A stretch of 64,000 bases of DNA from Rhynchonema sp. JSB1_4. Taxonomy: Eukaryota; Nematoda; Chromadorea; Monhysterida; Xyalidae. The first letter of the stretch is position 1. Each line of letters starts with the position of its first letter. Shown here piece after piece: positions 37,501 through 48,400 of the stretch. The stretch lies in NCBI GenBank assembly GCA_030248065.1, contig JASAMV010006346.1:1-64000 (forward strand), read 5' to 3'. Both the position numbers and the translations under genes were made by a program. The notes beneath the pieces are model-generated. The model was given only the letters and a program-made list of their open reading frames with translations. It did not search any database and was not told the DNA's origin.

Positions 37501-40500
37501 GCGTACAAGGCTTCTGTGCACCAACTGCACCAGTGCCCAACCGCCTACTGGGCTTCTGCGGCCCATCTGTACTAGTTCCCAGCTGTATCCGAGGCATCTG
37601 TGCACCAACGGTACTGGTCCCCCGCCGTTTAGTGGGCCTCGCTGCCTGGACGGACCTAGATTTTGGGCAGGCAGCCAACAAATGCCTGGATGGACCTAGA
37701 CATTGACTACGCGCTGGCCCACTGCCTAGACGGACCTAGATTTTGAGCAAGCTGCTGAGAGTGCCTAGATGGACCTAGACATTCTCGCATGCGAGCTGTG
37801 GAAAGGTCTGGAAAGGTCTGGAAAGGTCTGGAAAGGTCCGGAAAGGTCTGGAAAGGCATTTATATACTTATACATATGCCTACAATTGCCTGGGACAGAC
37901 CTTTCCAGACCTAGACATTGGAGTTTTCCCTGTGTAAACTGGGTATGGGCATGGTTGTAAACATATGATGACCAATAAATGGTATATGCACAATGCAAAA
38001 CGCGAACATGACCAAAGGCCTACCCGATCGTCTGGTTTATTTAACATCGCCTTCTCGCCCGGACGTGCGCGAGCGCCTTTCGTTCACCAAACATTGAAAC
38101 AGGCGATCAAACATACCGTCCGTAACAACAGCATTCGCACATTTGTACAACAGATTCAGTTTTCGCTTATCAATTTCGCTCGGTGCATTCCGTTGTCCCA
38201 ATCTTACGTCGCTGCGTTTCGCTGATATAGTCGCGCCACCGTTACCACTACAAAAGTCATTTTATCTGTCATCGTGCGCCATTTTTCGGCGAAACGCGCA
38301 ACTTTTCTCGCCACGTGCTCAAAAAAATTTAACCAAAGCCGATTGACCTGAAGGCATACGGTCCGTAGTGGAGAATTGATTCGTAGTCATACGGCTGATT
38401 GAGGTGGTCAATCCAACGCTGCGAATAGCTCTTGAACTGATCTGAAACGAATGAATCAAAACAGTCCGTTGATCACACGATCATAAATCTGCAAATCAGT
38501 CGTTGTAATCAATCATTAAGCGTTCTTAAGACTCAATAATGACAATCGACAATTCATCGGAAACCAATCGATTGAACCATTGATCAATCCATCAACAAGC
38601 CATTCACTCACTTGTGTATCCCGTTCGAATATTCTCCCAGTGAATGGTGATGTATTGATCGCGATCCGTCCGACTTTGTTCATGGAAGAAGCCACAGGCG
38701 TGCATCAACTCATGCAGAATGATGCCGTGATGCAGACACCCGGTGCCAAGGGATAATTGTTGACGCGAACCTGTGCATTTGTGAACAAACTGCCAGAGTT
38801 TTCCATATTTAAAGGGGAAATTGCACATTCCTAATCGCCCTTCAAGTTTTACAAGTGTTTAGACAGCAATGTGGGCATCACAAAAATCAAATAATTTGGT
38901 ACAAACTCTCAAACATGTACCCAGGAGATTCCGTTTAAGACAAGCCACTGGGAACAAAATTTGGCGCGGACCGGCCGAATTTCTACCTGCGCATTCAGGC
39001 AAATTGCCTGATCAAAAAGCTGTCAAGGCGACAGAATGTTTCGCACGATTCTTGAAACTCACTAACTATAGAATTTCGCTTTTCCTTATATTTCGAATTT
39101 CGACGAATTGTTCCAGCGTGTCTGCTAAATGTTTCATGCTCTGCTTGTCACGCTGGAACAATTCGTCGAAATTCGAAATATAAAGAAAAGCGAAATTCTA
39201 TAGTTAGTGAGTTTCAAGAATCGTGCGAAACATTCTGTCGCCTTGACTGCTTTTTGATCAGGCAATTTGCCTGAATGCGCAGGTGGAAATTCGGCCGGTC
39301 CGCGCCGAATTTTCTTCCCGATTGTTCCCTTCAAACTGCTTCTCCTGGGTACATGTTTGAGAGTTTGTACCAAGTGATTTGACTTTCATGATGCCCACAC
39401 GACTGTCTAAACACTTGTAGAGTTTGAAAGGCGATTAGGAATGTGCAATTTCCCCTTTAACCCCTTCCCTCCGTTTGCTCTGTTTGGGGTATAATGTTTT
39501 CCAAACACTCGACCAAAAAAGCACTTGGTTTCTTCACAAGAGAGGCGCCAACAGGTCGTTTTCGCAGATTTTCACTGCAGGATCTACTCTAAAACGGAAT
39601 TATGCGTGTTCTGAAATGCACACAAAATCATTGATAACATTCAATGACATTAGCAATGCTTTCCAGTAATGTCAAAAATCTTCCCGAAAACCAGAGGGCT
39701 CTATTTGGAAAGAATGTCTGAAACAAGAAGCGCAATTTCGACCTTTTCCTGAATAGAGCCCCGGGTACTTTATATTTGGAAAACTCGAAAAACAAAAAAA
39801 CTCAAAAAATGGAAATCTTATCCTGACCGGTTGATCAATTTCTTGTGGTCCGTACATCCAGAGTACGATCAATTTATTGTTCTATTACATTGATTTGTTA
39901 GAATCGGTTCAAGCAAACCAATTCATGTGATCGGCTTTGTTGGGCTCCGATCCAATCACCAAGTTCGATGACCTGACCCTTCTGCGATTATACAGCAACC
40001 CACGCACTGAACCCTATAGTTTCAGTAAGTTGTAGCTTCAAGAAATGTATATATCCGATGTCCGGTTACCAAATCAAATGTACTAATGCACAGCAGCAGT
40101 GAAATTTGTGGAACCGCTAGAAACGCATGTTTCCCGGTTCCCGAATGTTGTTTAGTATTGGTGGATGATTGTGGATAACGTCAAAGCGCTGTCACCCTGA
40201 ACCCTATCTTTAGCACATGCTATGCTACAACGATGACAGTCCTGATGCTTCATTATTATCGTGAAGCTGTGATTTTCATCTTAACAGGATTTGCCGCCTT
40301 CGGGCATTTGCGTTGACCTGGCATTGGAGGTGTAAAAACAAAAACAAAAAACAAATGGCATGTATGTATAGTCCATCCATCAGCTCATGACACTTTGTGC
40401 TACTGCTGGCCAGGGTTGGGCAAAAAAAAACGACGGCGTTTTTTCTTAAAAAACGACGTTTTTTTCAAAAAAAAAACGCCTGGGTCGTTTTTCGTTTTTT

Positions 40501-43292
40501 TTAAATCCTGAATTTCCTTGATTTTCCCTGATTTTTCAGGGAAAGTACCCTGATTATCAAGGAAAATCAATTTTTTGTCCCATTTTTTTCAAAAAATTTT
40601 CGACCAGTATTTACTTTGTCGAGATACGTCGATATACGGAGTTTGACTTTCAGTGATGACCCCGGCCAAAGTTGGTCCCATGATGCGGGTCTGATATGGG
40701 ATCTTAACAACTCGCTAGAAAAGGGTTGAAACCCGTTTATTTTGCCTCAGAACACATAGAATTACTTCATTTAACCACGTTTTCTTCCCAACATGAACGT
40801 TTTCCAATTTTTTGGGGGGCATATTTTGGTCATCTGGGCATTTTAAAAAAACGATTTTTAAAAAAAAAAACGTTTTTTGCCCAACCCTGCTGCTGGCTGC
40901 CGGTTTGTTCCCTTCCCCCCACGTTCTAATCAAAGAGAAATTGAGTGGGACCGATTTTGCAAAAAACTAAAAAAATGATATCGTCGGTATCAGTAAAATT
41001 AAGACCAACCCCCACCAAAAGACCAACCCCCTTTTTGTGTGCAGCGTGTAGCTGGCAAACTATTCTAAACATTCACCAAAAATTTTGTCTCAAAACGCTA
41101 TGTACATTGAGTTACAGCCTGTTGAAAACACCTGCTAGTTCCGGTTGGGGGTTGGTCTAGTTTCTTGTTTTTGAAAAAGAAAACCAAGTTGCTTGGCGGA
41201 GCAATTTTCGCGGACAAAAAAGACCAAGCCCCAAAGCACGCGACCCCAACACACACACACACACACAAGATTGCTTCAGCACATGATTGTTGCATAATAC
41301 CCCAGCTGTGTGTGTGTGTTGTATTAGGGACTTTACGCTCTCTCGGTGAGTGCGTCGCTGCTGGCCCGATCATTACGTTTATAATGTATCGTAAGGCGGC
41401 TTGGCTGTCGGCGTCTTTAGCACAGTGGCAAGCATATCTGACTGTGGTTGTGAGAGCCACGAGTTCGAAGCTTCTCACAGACAAGCTTTTTGATGTTTTT
41501 CTTTATGTTTTCAATGTGTAAATATCAATGATTTCAACAAACAGAAACCAATCGCTTCACACCCGACGTTTGCTTCAAAATACAATCAGAAAAACCCGGC
41601 CCAAAAAATCGGGCCGGATAGGACCGGGCTGACTTTTTCTGAATCCGGCCATGCCGGACCGAGGTAACCCGATTCCCACCTCTGTAACAAGCATTTTGAA
41701 TGATAATGCTGCATTTAAGACGTTTTCATGAACCCCGTATTGAATCATTTTCAAGCAGGCTAAAAATAAATGGCAGAGGAAATGGGGGTTGGACTTTTTT
41801 TCGGTTTTCAACTGCTCCGCCAAGGGGCTTGGTCTATATTTATTTTTTTGTCAACTAAAACCAACCGACAAATAGCTTTGTTTTTACTTGGATATGATGA
41901 TTCAAAGTCTAGTTTTGTTTCTATGATGATCAGCATGCTCCCTTTCGTAGACATGCCAAACATCAGCCTACCGAACCAAACCGTGTTGGAAATGCGGTCA
42001 GGCCAACTTCAAACGCTTTTTTCTCGAAAAAGTGGTTTGGGGGTTGGTCTTATTTTTACTGATACCGACGATATAATGTGTCGAAAAGAATTGAATTCGA
42101 TCAAATTTAGATTAAATTAGATTAAAATGAATAAAACACGTGGATTTGATAAAAATCACAATTTATGAGCAAAAACAATTTTTTTCTGAAACTCAATTTC
42201 TCTTTCATTAGAACGTGGAGGAAGGTAACAGGTCGGCCAGCAGCAGCACAAAGTGTCATGAGCTGATGGATGGACTACACACTCACCACTTCGCCCGACC
42301 ATTGAATAACATCCGTTTTCGGGTATGATGTCGAGGTAATCACTATCGATCGGTGATCGATCGACGAAGCGAACGCACGATATCGATTCGAGATCACGCA
42401 TCGCCGAGTGAATACGTTGTTGACTGTGTGAGAATAATGGCCGGCTGGCTGGCTGATGTTTCACAACTAGCTGAGGTTTCTATTAAAAGCCCTCCAAACG
42501 AACAAAGACCACCTGCCCGTTATTTCCCAGCGAGAACCGTTACCCGTTACAGCGACACATTAGTTCCCAGCCCTGTGAACCACCTGCGTGTCGGTTACCA
42601 AACTGAGAAACCGGCAGATCCTCACCCACTATTCAACCAAATTCAGGGTGGTTTGGGACCGATATCCTTCAAAGAGAGCCATCCCAAAGGTCGTTGGTGT
42701 TTCTCATCTACGCACGCAGTGCAAATCAATCGAAAAGCAATATTGTGATTCAGTAAATCAGTCATGCAGAGACAAGCAGCAACACACGTACAACACAAGC
42801 TGTCTAATGTGTACATGGACCAGTTCAGGTCAGGCAGATTAAGCAGTGTTGGTCTGTTCTCACGCGGGCTCCAAACCAACTACAAGCTGCGAACAACTGA
42901 TCAAGGTGCACTGCTCATAACTGTATGTATGGTGCCGTGGCCATTGTGGTGCGTTGGACAGAACCTGTACCCGGACCACAACAAATTAAAAAAGTGTCAA
43001 ACCTGAAACTCGAAAATCGACTTGACAAAGTGTATGGAATCCGTCCATTTGGCCATAAATGCTCGGAGCCCCTGATTGCAGCCCTGAGTAGTTTCTGATC
43101 CCCATGGTTATCGGTCAGGATCGGGCCCTGGTTCCAGTCTGAAGGCACAATGTCTCCCTCGAATAGATCCCATCTGTAGGTAGGCCCTTGTTCGTTGCTA
43201 CTTTTAGAATGGAACAGGGATGTCTTGATATAAAAAGGATGGATTTCCTGAGGTATCAAGGCGGCTATAAGAATTGCGGCAGTGATTTTCAT
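31590..43292 (-). CDS. Astacin-family zinc metalloprotease with two ShKT domains, complete
   Basis: Six minus-strand exons, 43292-43003, 42423-42287, 38770-38612, 38441-38348, 38247-38117, 31924-31590, join in phases 2, 1, 1, 2, 1 to give 381 residues. Order: signal peptide (about 1-18, MKITAAILIAALI), propeptide with the FEGD aspartate-switch motif (residues about 44-47), mature domain beginning near RGSEHLWPNGRIPYTL, zinc site HELMHACGFFHE (His162, His166, His172, catalytic Glu163), zinc-ligand Tyr221 in SILHYG, then GQR...LNLLYKC. A last exon encodes two six-cysteine ShKT modules (Cys274-310 and 346-380) joined by a Thr-rich linker. It should be a secreted or matrix endopeptidase; ShKT modules act as C-terminal accessory domains. 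Odd: the Met-turn methionine is Leu219. Intron 2 (3.5 kb) and intron 5 (6.2 kb) are swollen by transposons. Confidence 0.95.
31985..32135. repeat. GGGCCTGAA / TTCAGGCCC short-word repeat cluster
   Basis: Repeated GGCCTGAA, TTCAGGCCCGG and GACCTGAA words over about 150 bp in astacin intron 5, arranged as inverted halves like the ends of the other miniature elements. No clear boundaries. Confidence 0.45.
32420..32565. repeat. GATCCC repeat cluster, probable miniature element
   Basis: CAGTGTTCGAACGGGATCCC at 32423 begins a run of CCCGATCCCGATCC; the other side is ACCGGGATCGGGATT. The arrangement is inverted around an A/T centre, as in the GTATCGG element at 8630. Right end not resolved. Confidence 0.5.
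32834..37934. mobile_element. 5.1-kb TA-flanked element carrying a 120-bp satellite array
   Basis: The outer ends CACAGGGAAAACTCCAATGT and ACATTGGAGTTTTCCCTGTG are inverted repeats of about 36 bp (continuing TCTAGGTCTGGAAAGG), each next to TA. Inside lie, left to right: repeats of GGACCTAGACATT; repeats around GGTACTAGTACAGTTGG and GCACAGAAGC; about 33 satellite units (33340-37325); the complement of the second repeat; more GGACCTAGACATT units; and a short GGTCTGGAAA array. No transposase is visible. It occupies most of astacin intron 5. The TA target fits Tc1/mariner-like or similar enzymes; the superfamily is not certain. Confidence 0.75.
33340..37325. repeat. 120-bp tandem satellite, about 33 units, trimeric higher order
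   Basis: Units of exactly 120 bp start with GATGTTGCATGATTC and contain GTGCACCATGCAC, TGACGTCA, CCCGGCAACCTGGCTGGGC and CTACCTTATTAGGCC. Three variants alternate as a roughly 360-bp higher-order unit. One has CACACAAG and TGACGTCAAT; one has TGACGTGAA with TTTCAGCAT; one has CATGAGTAAAAAG and AGCATCGTATCC. From 33700 to 34660 the order is 1-2-3-1-3-1-2-3. Units near 34680-35260 and 35940-36840 are ragged, with many small deletions. Because 120 is divisible by 3, long open frames of a 40-residue repeat run through on the minus strand. Confidence 0.95.
38813..39456. mobile_element. 644-bp TTAA-flanked palindromic element, astacin intron 2
   Basis: TTAA at 38809 and 39457 flank a near-perfect inverted repeat with arms of about 310 bp (AGGGGAAATTGCACATTCC at one end and its complement at the other) around a spacer of about 30 bp near 39120-39150. 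It begins only 43 bp from the start of exon 3. The TTAA target is typical of piggyBac-type elements. No coding capacity. Confidence 0.85.
39461..40410. other. Astacin intron 2, unassigned
   Basis: About 950 bp of complex sequence between two transposons; no splice-flanked open frame or repeat family recognised. Confidence 0.4.
40411..40889. mobile_element. hAT-like element, CAGGGTTGGGC ends, astacin intron 2
   Basis: CAGGGTTGGGC at the left and GCCCAACCCTG at the right, with an exact 8-bp duplication CTGCTGGC (40403-40410 and 40890-40897). Inside the ends are long A and T runs broken by CG (AAAACGACG, AAACG). The interior (CCCCGGCCAAAGTTGGTCCC, CTCGCTAGAAAAGGGTT) is shared almost letter for letter with 61193-61658. 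Confidence 0.92.
40981..42071. mobile_element. 1.1-kb TA-flanked fold-back element, astacin intron 2
   Basis: Left TCGTCGGTATCAGTAAAATT and right AATTTTTACTGATACCGACGA-like sequences are inverted and next to TA. Inward both arms carry AAGACCAACCCCCA and AAGACCAAGCCCC words. Between the arms sit an AC microsatellite (41251-41266), a tRNA-like stretch and a GGGCCGG-repeat fragment (41585-41690). No open frame. Confidence 0.7.
41411..41487 (+). other. tRNA-like RNA polymerase III promoter, SINE relic
   Basis: TTAGCACAGTGGCAAGC fits an A box and GAGTTCGAAGC, 32 nt further on, fits a B box, the usual spacing in tRNA genes. The anticodon arm does not pair well and the acceptor stem is poor, so this is more likely a tRNA-derived SINE head than a working tRNA. 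It lies inside the fold-back element at 40981-42071. Confidence 0.4.
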
Positions 43293-44310
43293 TTTCGAAG
43301 GAATTTATCGAGCGATATTTTATATCGTTTCATGGCAGTTTCCTTCATTTTCGTGTAAATGAGATCACATGCTTTACCGTCAGGTTACAATACTATTCAA
43401 ATGATACTAAATCTTCGTTTGTCTCCCCAAATGCATTCATGAATGACGTTACGTCATTGTGAACCGACGCCGAAAATAAACAAACGCTTTTTTTGACAAT
43501 TGGCTAATATTACTATTATTTTCGTGTAGTCGGATTTCGGATATACTACACCATAAAGAGAAATTTACAAAAGATTCGCTTGTTTTTTGTGTCCCAAAAA
43601 TATAATATTTAGTTTTATGCTGCAATGTTTTGATTATTCAGGTGCTCCTGCGCAAACATGACCGAGATTTTATATATTCAATTGGGATGCAGTAAAGCTT
43701 TTGGTGGCGGGGCATTTGCAACATGCGCGTTCCAAAATACCTATACCTTTCTTGAATATTTCGATCGAGTATGAAAACGCCTCCAGCTTGTAAGTTTCGG
43801 AAGACATAAATCGCCATATTTTGTAACAACACTTTAACTCAGGAACACTTGTGCATTTGATGTCCACAGGTCGACCCAGTAACCCATATTGGTTTGTAAC
43901 CATTGTGGTCAATGCTTACTGCCAGCTTCAAAACAAAAGAAAAAGCGCCAATACGCGCGGAGCGCGAAAAATGTTAGGTTTTGTGAGAGAACAGCAACCA
44001 CCAAAATGCCATTTCAGCTGCATACGCAGCGAGATTCTTTCATATATTTTGGGGGGGGGGCGCAGCGCAGCGGGCATCCCTAAATCTGCGCCCCACTCTC
44101 TGTGTACGCCCCTGGCACTTCTGTGGGCGAAAATGGTCAAATTTGGTTCCCATACCCTATGGGGGTATCTCCCCCCAACGAGGGCTTGTGAATGCAGCTC
44201 ACCGACCAACATGTGTCCCGCCAGCCAGGATTCGACCATCAACCAGTCTGTGCTGGCGGGGTCTCTCACAAGAACGAACATGGTGAAGCAGCAATGAAGT
44301 GAAAAACGGA

Positions 44311-44551
44311 TAATGGGTGGCATTTTCGAAACGGTCATTTTAAAGGTCAGTTGGGCGTAAAGGTCGGTGTAAAGTTCGGTCGAAAGCTCGGTCGGCGTAC
44401 AGTAGCTCGGTGTAAACGTGAAACATTGCCTGTTATTAACGTGCTATGTTTCAAGTTTACACCGAGGTCTATCACACTGAGCTGTCGACCGAGCTTTTCC
44501 ACGGACCTTTAAACCCAACTGACCTTTACACCGTTTCGAAAATATCACCCT
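44311..44551. mobile_element. Fold-back element with AAAGGTCAG/CTGACCTTT arms
   Basis: GGGTGGCATTTTCGAAACGG on the left and CCGTTTCGAAAATATCACCC on the right are inverted, followed by AAAGGTCAGTTGGG and its complement and by AGCTCGGTGTAAACG-type sequence. A single end of the same family is at about 60426-60470, and a short relic lies near 12332-12372. Confidence 0.65.
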
Positions 44552-44661
44552 ATGATAGCACAAGAACACAAACACGGCGAACATCGGTGATGCGAAGCCA
44601 GGCTGCAGGGAGCACACAAAGCGCAACATGAACATGCACATGCACGCGGACATCAAGTCTA

Positions 44662-44940
44662 GGCAATCCAACGGCTCATGGCACTTCTTATACACACAGC
44701 GCATGCAGCAGCAGCACACATCATTTTCTAAACAAAATGTACACTTTGAACGAGTGCCGTACTTTGACGGCAGTTGTTTAATTCATCCGGTTTTTATTTG
44801 CTGGTTGACATAACACTTTTCTGCACTGTTGCAAAATTTGGGGATGTTTCAACCGATAACTGCAGAGAATAGAGGCATTCATTGACGGCAGTAACGTAGC
44901 ATGCAGCCTGTGCGTGAGTGCCATGAGCTGGAGGATTGTC
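44662..44940. mobile_element. Fold-back element R, intact copy without the hAT insertion
   Basis: Inverted ends GGCAATCCAACGGCTCATGG and CCATGAGCTGGAGGATTGTC beside TA. The interior matches, in the opposite orientation, the segments at 61662-61780 and 62805-62949, which there are separated by a 1-kb hAT-like element. Here that site is empty (GCTGGTTG at about 44803). Confidence 0.75.
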
Positions 44941-45186
44941 TATACACAACAAACAGCAAGCAGTGAGCATGATAATATTTTCTCTTTCATTTTTGTGCAT
45001 ACAATTTCAGCTAATTTTTTTAAATTGCCACAATTGTCAATGACTAGAAGGTTTCGAAACAAATAGAATCTAAGAAACTAAACAAAGTGGAAGGTGAAAG
45101 ATGATAAGAAGAACAACAGAATCACATGACAAAAAGAATAGGAATAACACGTGAAGTACCATGGATCGGACTAATTGTCACTAACC

Positions 45187-45362
45187 ACGCGAGGCACACG
45201 CATACTCTGACTGACAATCCTTTTGGGAGAAACTTTTCAGACGCGTCGCCTGATCCGTAAAGCGCATGCAGCTCGCGCAGCCAGCTGAGTTTCGTAGGTT
45301 TTCGCAAATCAGGCAACGCGTTTGAAAAGTTTCTCCCAAGAGTATTGTCAGAGTATATATTT
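45187..45362. mobile_element. Small fold-back element between astacin and MTFP1
   Basis: GGGAGAAACTTTTCAGACGCG and CGCGTTTGAAAAGTTTCTCCC, preceded and followed by CTGACAATC and its partner, are inverted across about 170 bp. Confidence 0.65.
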
Positions 45363-45462
45363 GTGAAAGAAGGATCTGTATCAAAATAAATACCCTAATG
45401 CAATCTATAACAAAATGAACAGAGCCAGAAAGCAGATAAACTTCATAAGCACCATAAAATTG

Positions 45463-48400
45463 CTAATCCTGAGACTTCTTATTATTTGAGTTTGAATCGT
45501 GGCCATAAAGTGTTCTGAGCGTTGTGTTCATGGTGTATTCGACACCGGCATCGATGGGATGCACAATGAACGGTATGGCGCCCAGCCCGATGAACGTCGT
45601 TGTCCAGTTACGTCGGCTGGCGCGCAGCTTTGGTGCCAGTCTGCAGCGCAGTTGGTAAATATTTCAGTATAATTATGGGACATTTCTAATTTCTCTGTCT
45701 CGTGTATTTTTGCAGACTCAGGGAAACTCCCGTTCGAAGTCGAGGCAGGCAACAAGATCAACACACAGTCGACAAGCCACGCAGCTGGCTCGTGTGCGCT
45801 TCGAATGTTTCAGTCGCACAAGCTGTGTGCGTCAGCTGCGTGGCTTGTTGACTGTGTGTTGAGCTTGTTGCCTGCCTCGACTTGGAGCGGGAGTTTCCCT
45901 GCGTCTGTAAAAATGCATGAGGCAACGAAATTAGAAACTTACTATACCAGCGCACAATAGTCACCGCGTCCCGTTACGAGACACGGCGACGTCTCCCGTC
46001 CTTATGCAGTCACGTGATGGTCCAACCAGGACTTGCTTGATAGCTATAATACACTTCTGTCGCTCAATTTATCTGCACTGACTGTTTGATGCGTCATTGA
46101 GAGCAATTAACAACAGCAACTAACTACTACAACAACGAGATACCACCGTTTTATGGAGCACGATTTTCGCTCAATGCGTATGTCATGCTGCCACGCTCTG
46201 GCTGCTAGCCGACAAAGCGATGCTATTTCAATGCGTAATTTTCACATGCACATATCGTTCCTTGCCCATCCAACAACCAAACAACGGCTAATGGTTGTGT
46301 CGTCAAATCATTTCGTCAAGCAAAGTCGTCGAACACACGAGCGCCAAATGAGCGCGAAAACTAATACATGCGTTCGAGGACTTTGTTTGACGAGATGATT
46401 TGACCACATTACGATGAGCCCAAACAACAACCATAAACACAACGCCAACTAACCAGCAAGCAGAGCGAGGGAGAGAGAGAGATACCCACCTGATCAAAGC
46501 ACGTCCACTAAAATAGCAAATCCTGTTGATTGTGAATCCAGGCACGATGACGGAGGCAAATGCTTGCCAGACGACCGTGTCGAACGCGGTGCGCGCACAA
46601 CGAATGCCGATCGCTCGATCGCTGACGTCAGCGCACGATCTCAAATCCTGCAGTCAATTGGTTTCCTGCTCAAATCCTGCTTGGTTTTAACGACGGTCAC
46701 GTGACCGCCTGCAACTAGTCAGTGCAATTGCAGACCGGACCACTGGTCAGGTCAGGTATTGGTCGCACAATGACTTTATAAGAATTGGTCAAATTTTTTT
46801 CCTGAATCGCAAAGCAGGCTAGTGACGGGGCAATGACGTTGCGTTGCGCGATCACACACAAAACACGTCGTAAACAGAATGTTTCAGACCTTCGGCAACG
46901 TGGTTGATCTGCTAGATTATTTTCAGCTGAAAATGTTTTGTGAGAATCACAAATAGCACGGTAGTTAAGAGTGACTGAACGTGAAAATCAGGACTGATTT
47001 TGATGAATTCTTATGTGGTCATTGTGCGACCAATACTGGCACGTCACGCACGACACGACCAGAGGTCGCAATCGGCCCGCCCCGACCCGGATTTTTTGGG
47101 TCAGATTTTTACCCGATTTTTCTCATATTGTTTGCGATTTTTCTGAACCTATTTTTTTGGTAGAAAAATGATTGCTTTCAATGAAAAAGTTGTCAGACAG
47201 ACAAATACTGATCACAACTTGCCGAACCTGTCAGACAGGGTTTTTTTTTCAAAATTCACTAGGTGCAACTTAGGTGCAACCCCCCAATTTTTAGGTGCAA
47301 GCTGGCCAAAGTAGGTGCAACCCCTATTTTGGACAAAAAACGCCAATTTTAGGCTTTTTTGCCAGGTTGTGTGTTCAATGCTATTTGCGTGCTTTTAGAA
47401 GTTCAATGAAGTTGTAACGCAATGAATGCCTTTTCCTTTAGCAAAAGCAAACTTTTCAGGGAAAGTTCAACATTTTGTAGCACATTTTGTACTAGTTTCA
47501 TTATTGAGAGCCGATAGAGAAGAAAACGAAACAGTAAAATTTTCACGTCACCATATCCACATTTGGGGGTCACGTACGAATCAATTACTTTCGCTGTTCA
47601 TTTACTGTGTGGGTATCTAATACTGTTGTCATGCTCTGCTCTAGTTAGTCAGTGTAGTTCCTGGGGGGAGGGGGTCCCCTCCTAAGGTACACTAACCGCC
47701 GCGACCAAGGTACACTAGTACACTAACCGCCGCACCAGGTACGCTAGCCGCCGCAATTTTTGCCTAAAATAGGCATTTTTAGCCCAAGATGGGCATTTTA
47801 GGCCTAAAACGGGTGTTGTCAAAAGTCGCCAAAATACCCTATTTATGGAGAATTTTTTTCCAAAAAAGGGCAAAAATAGGTCAAATTTTTTACCTCAACG
47901 AAGGACTTTTTCCTGAATTTTGGTCTTCCCCCTTCCTTCCCCCCACAGGGAGGTACACCAGCCGCCGCACCGACAAAGTGGGTAGGTTCACTAACCGCCT
48001 CGCCGGACCAGGAACTACACTGATCCTAGTACAGCATGTATTTGTTTTTATCACCAGCACACCAGGTACCAACTGTGTACGAAATCAATCAATCAGATCA
48101 ATATTTTTTGTCGATGTCGACCAAATGCTTCGATGGAATTTATTGGAAGGAATGAAAAGCTGCGCAGCGCATTTTTTTGTTTCTAAGCTTTCCAACCTTA
48201 AAAGATGCTGTATAAATGCTAAATTAAAGGGCTCGGGACATAACCGTAGGAAGGGCTGCAGGGCATGGTGTTATACATCGTTGGAAAGCACTCTGACAGC
48301 GTATGTCACGCACAAATGTTAGGCTCCCTGGAGATTCGCTATCTCTTGGTAGAGAGAGTTTTCGTTCCAGAAAAAAGTGGATTTTTTCACAACTTGCAAC

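Larger units (their letters stand above)
43293..45462. other. Astacin upstream region and MTFP1 downstream region
   Basis: About 2.2 kb with no recognisable exon. A TATAAAA-like string on the minus strand (about 43317-43323) lies only about 25 nt upstream of the astacin ATG, so it could be a core promoter only if the 5' UTR were extremely short. Three fold-back elements (44311-44551, 44662-44940, 45187-45362) fill much of the second half. Confidence 0.45.

Noticed and set aside
38604..38828. 74-codon frame beginning MCNFPFKYG as the astacin exon start
   Set aside because: The first 19 codons come from the TTAA palindrome and intron; the phase-1 acceptor at 38770 fits the upstream exon exactly.
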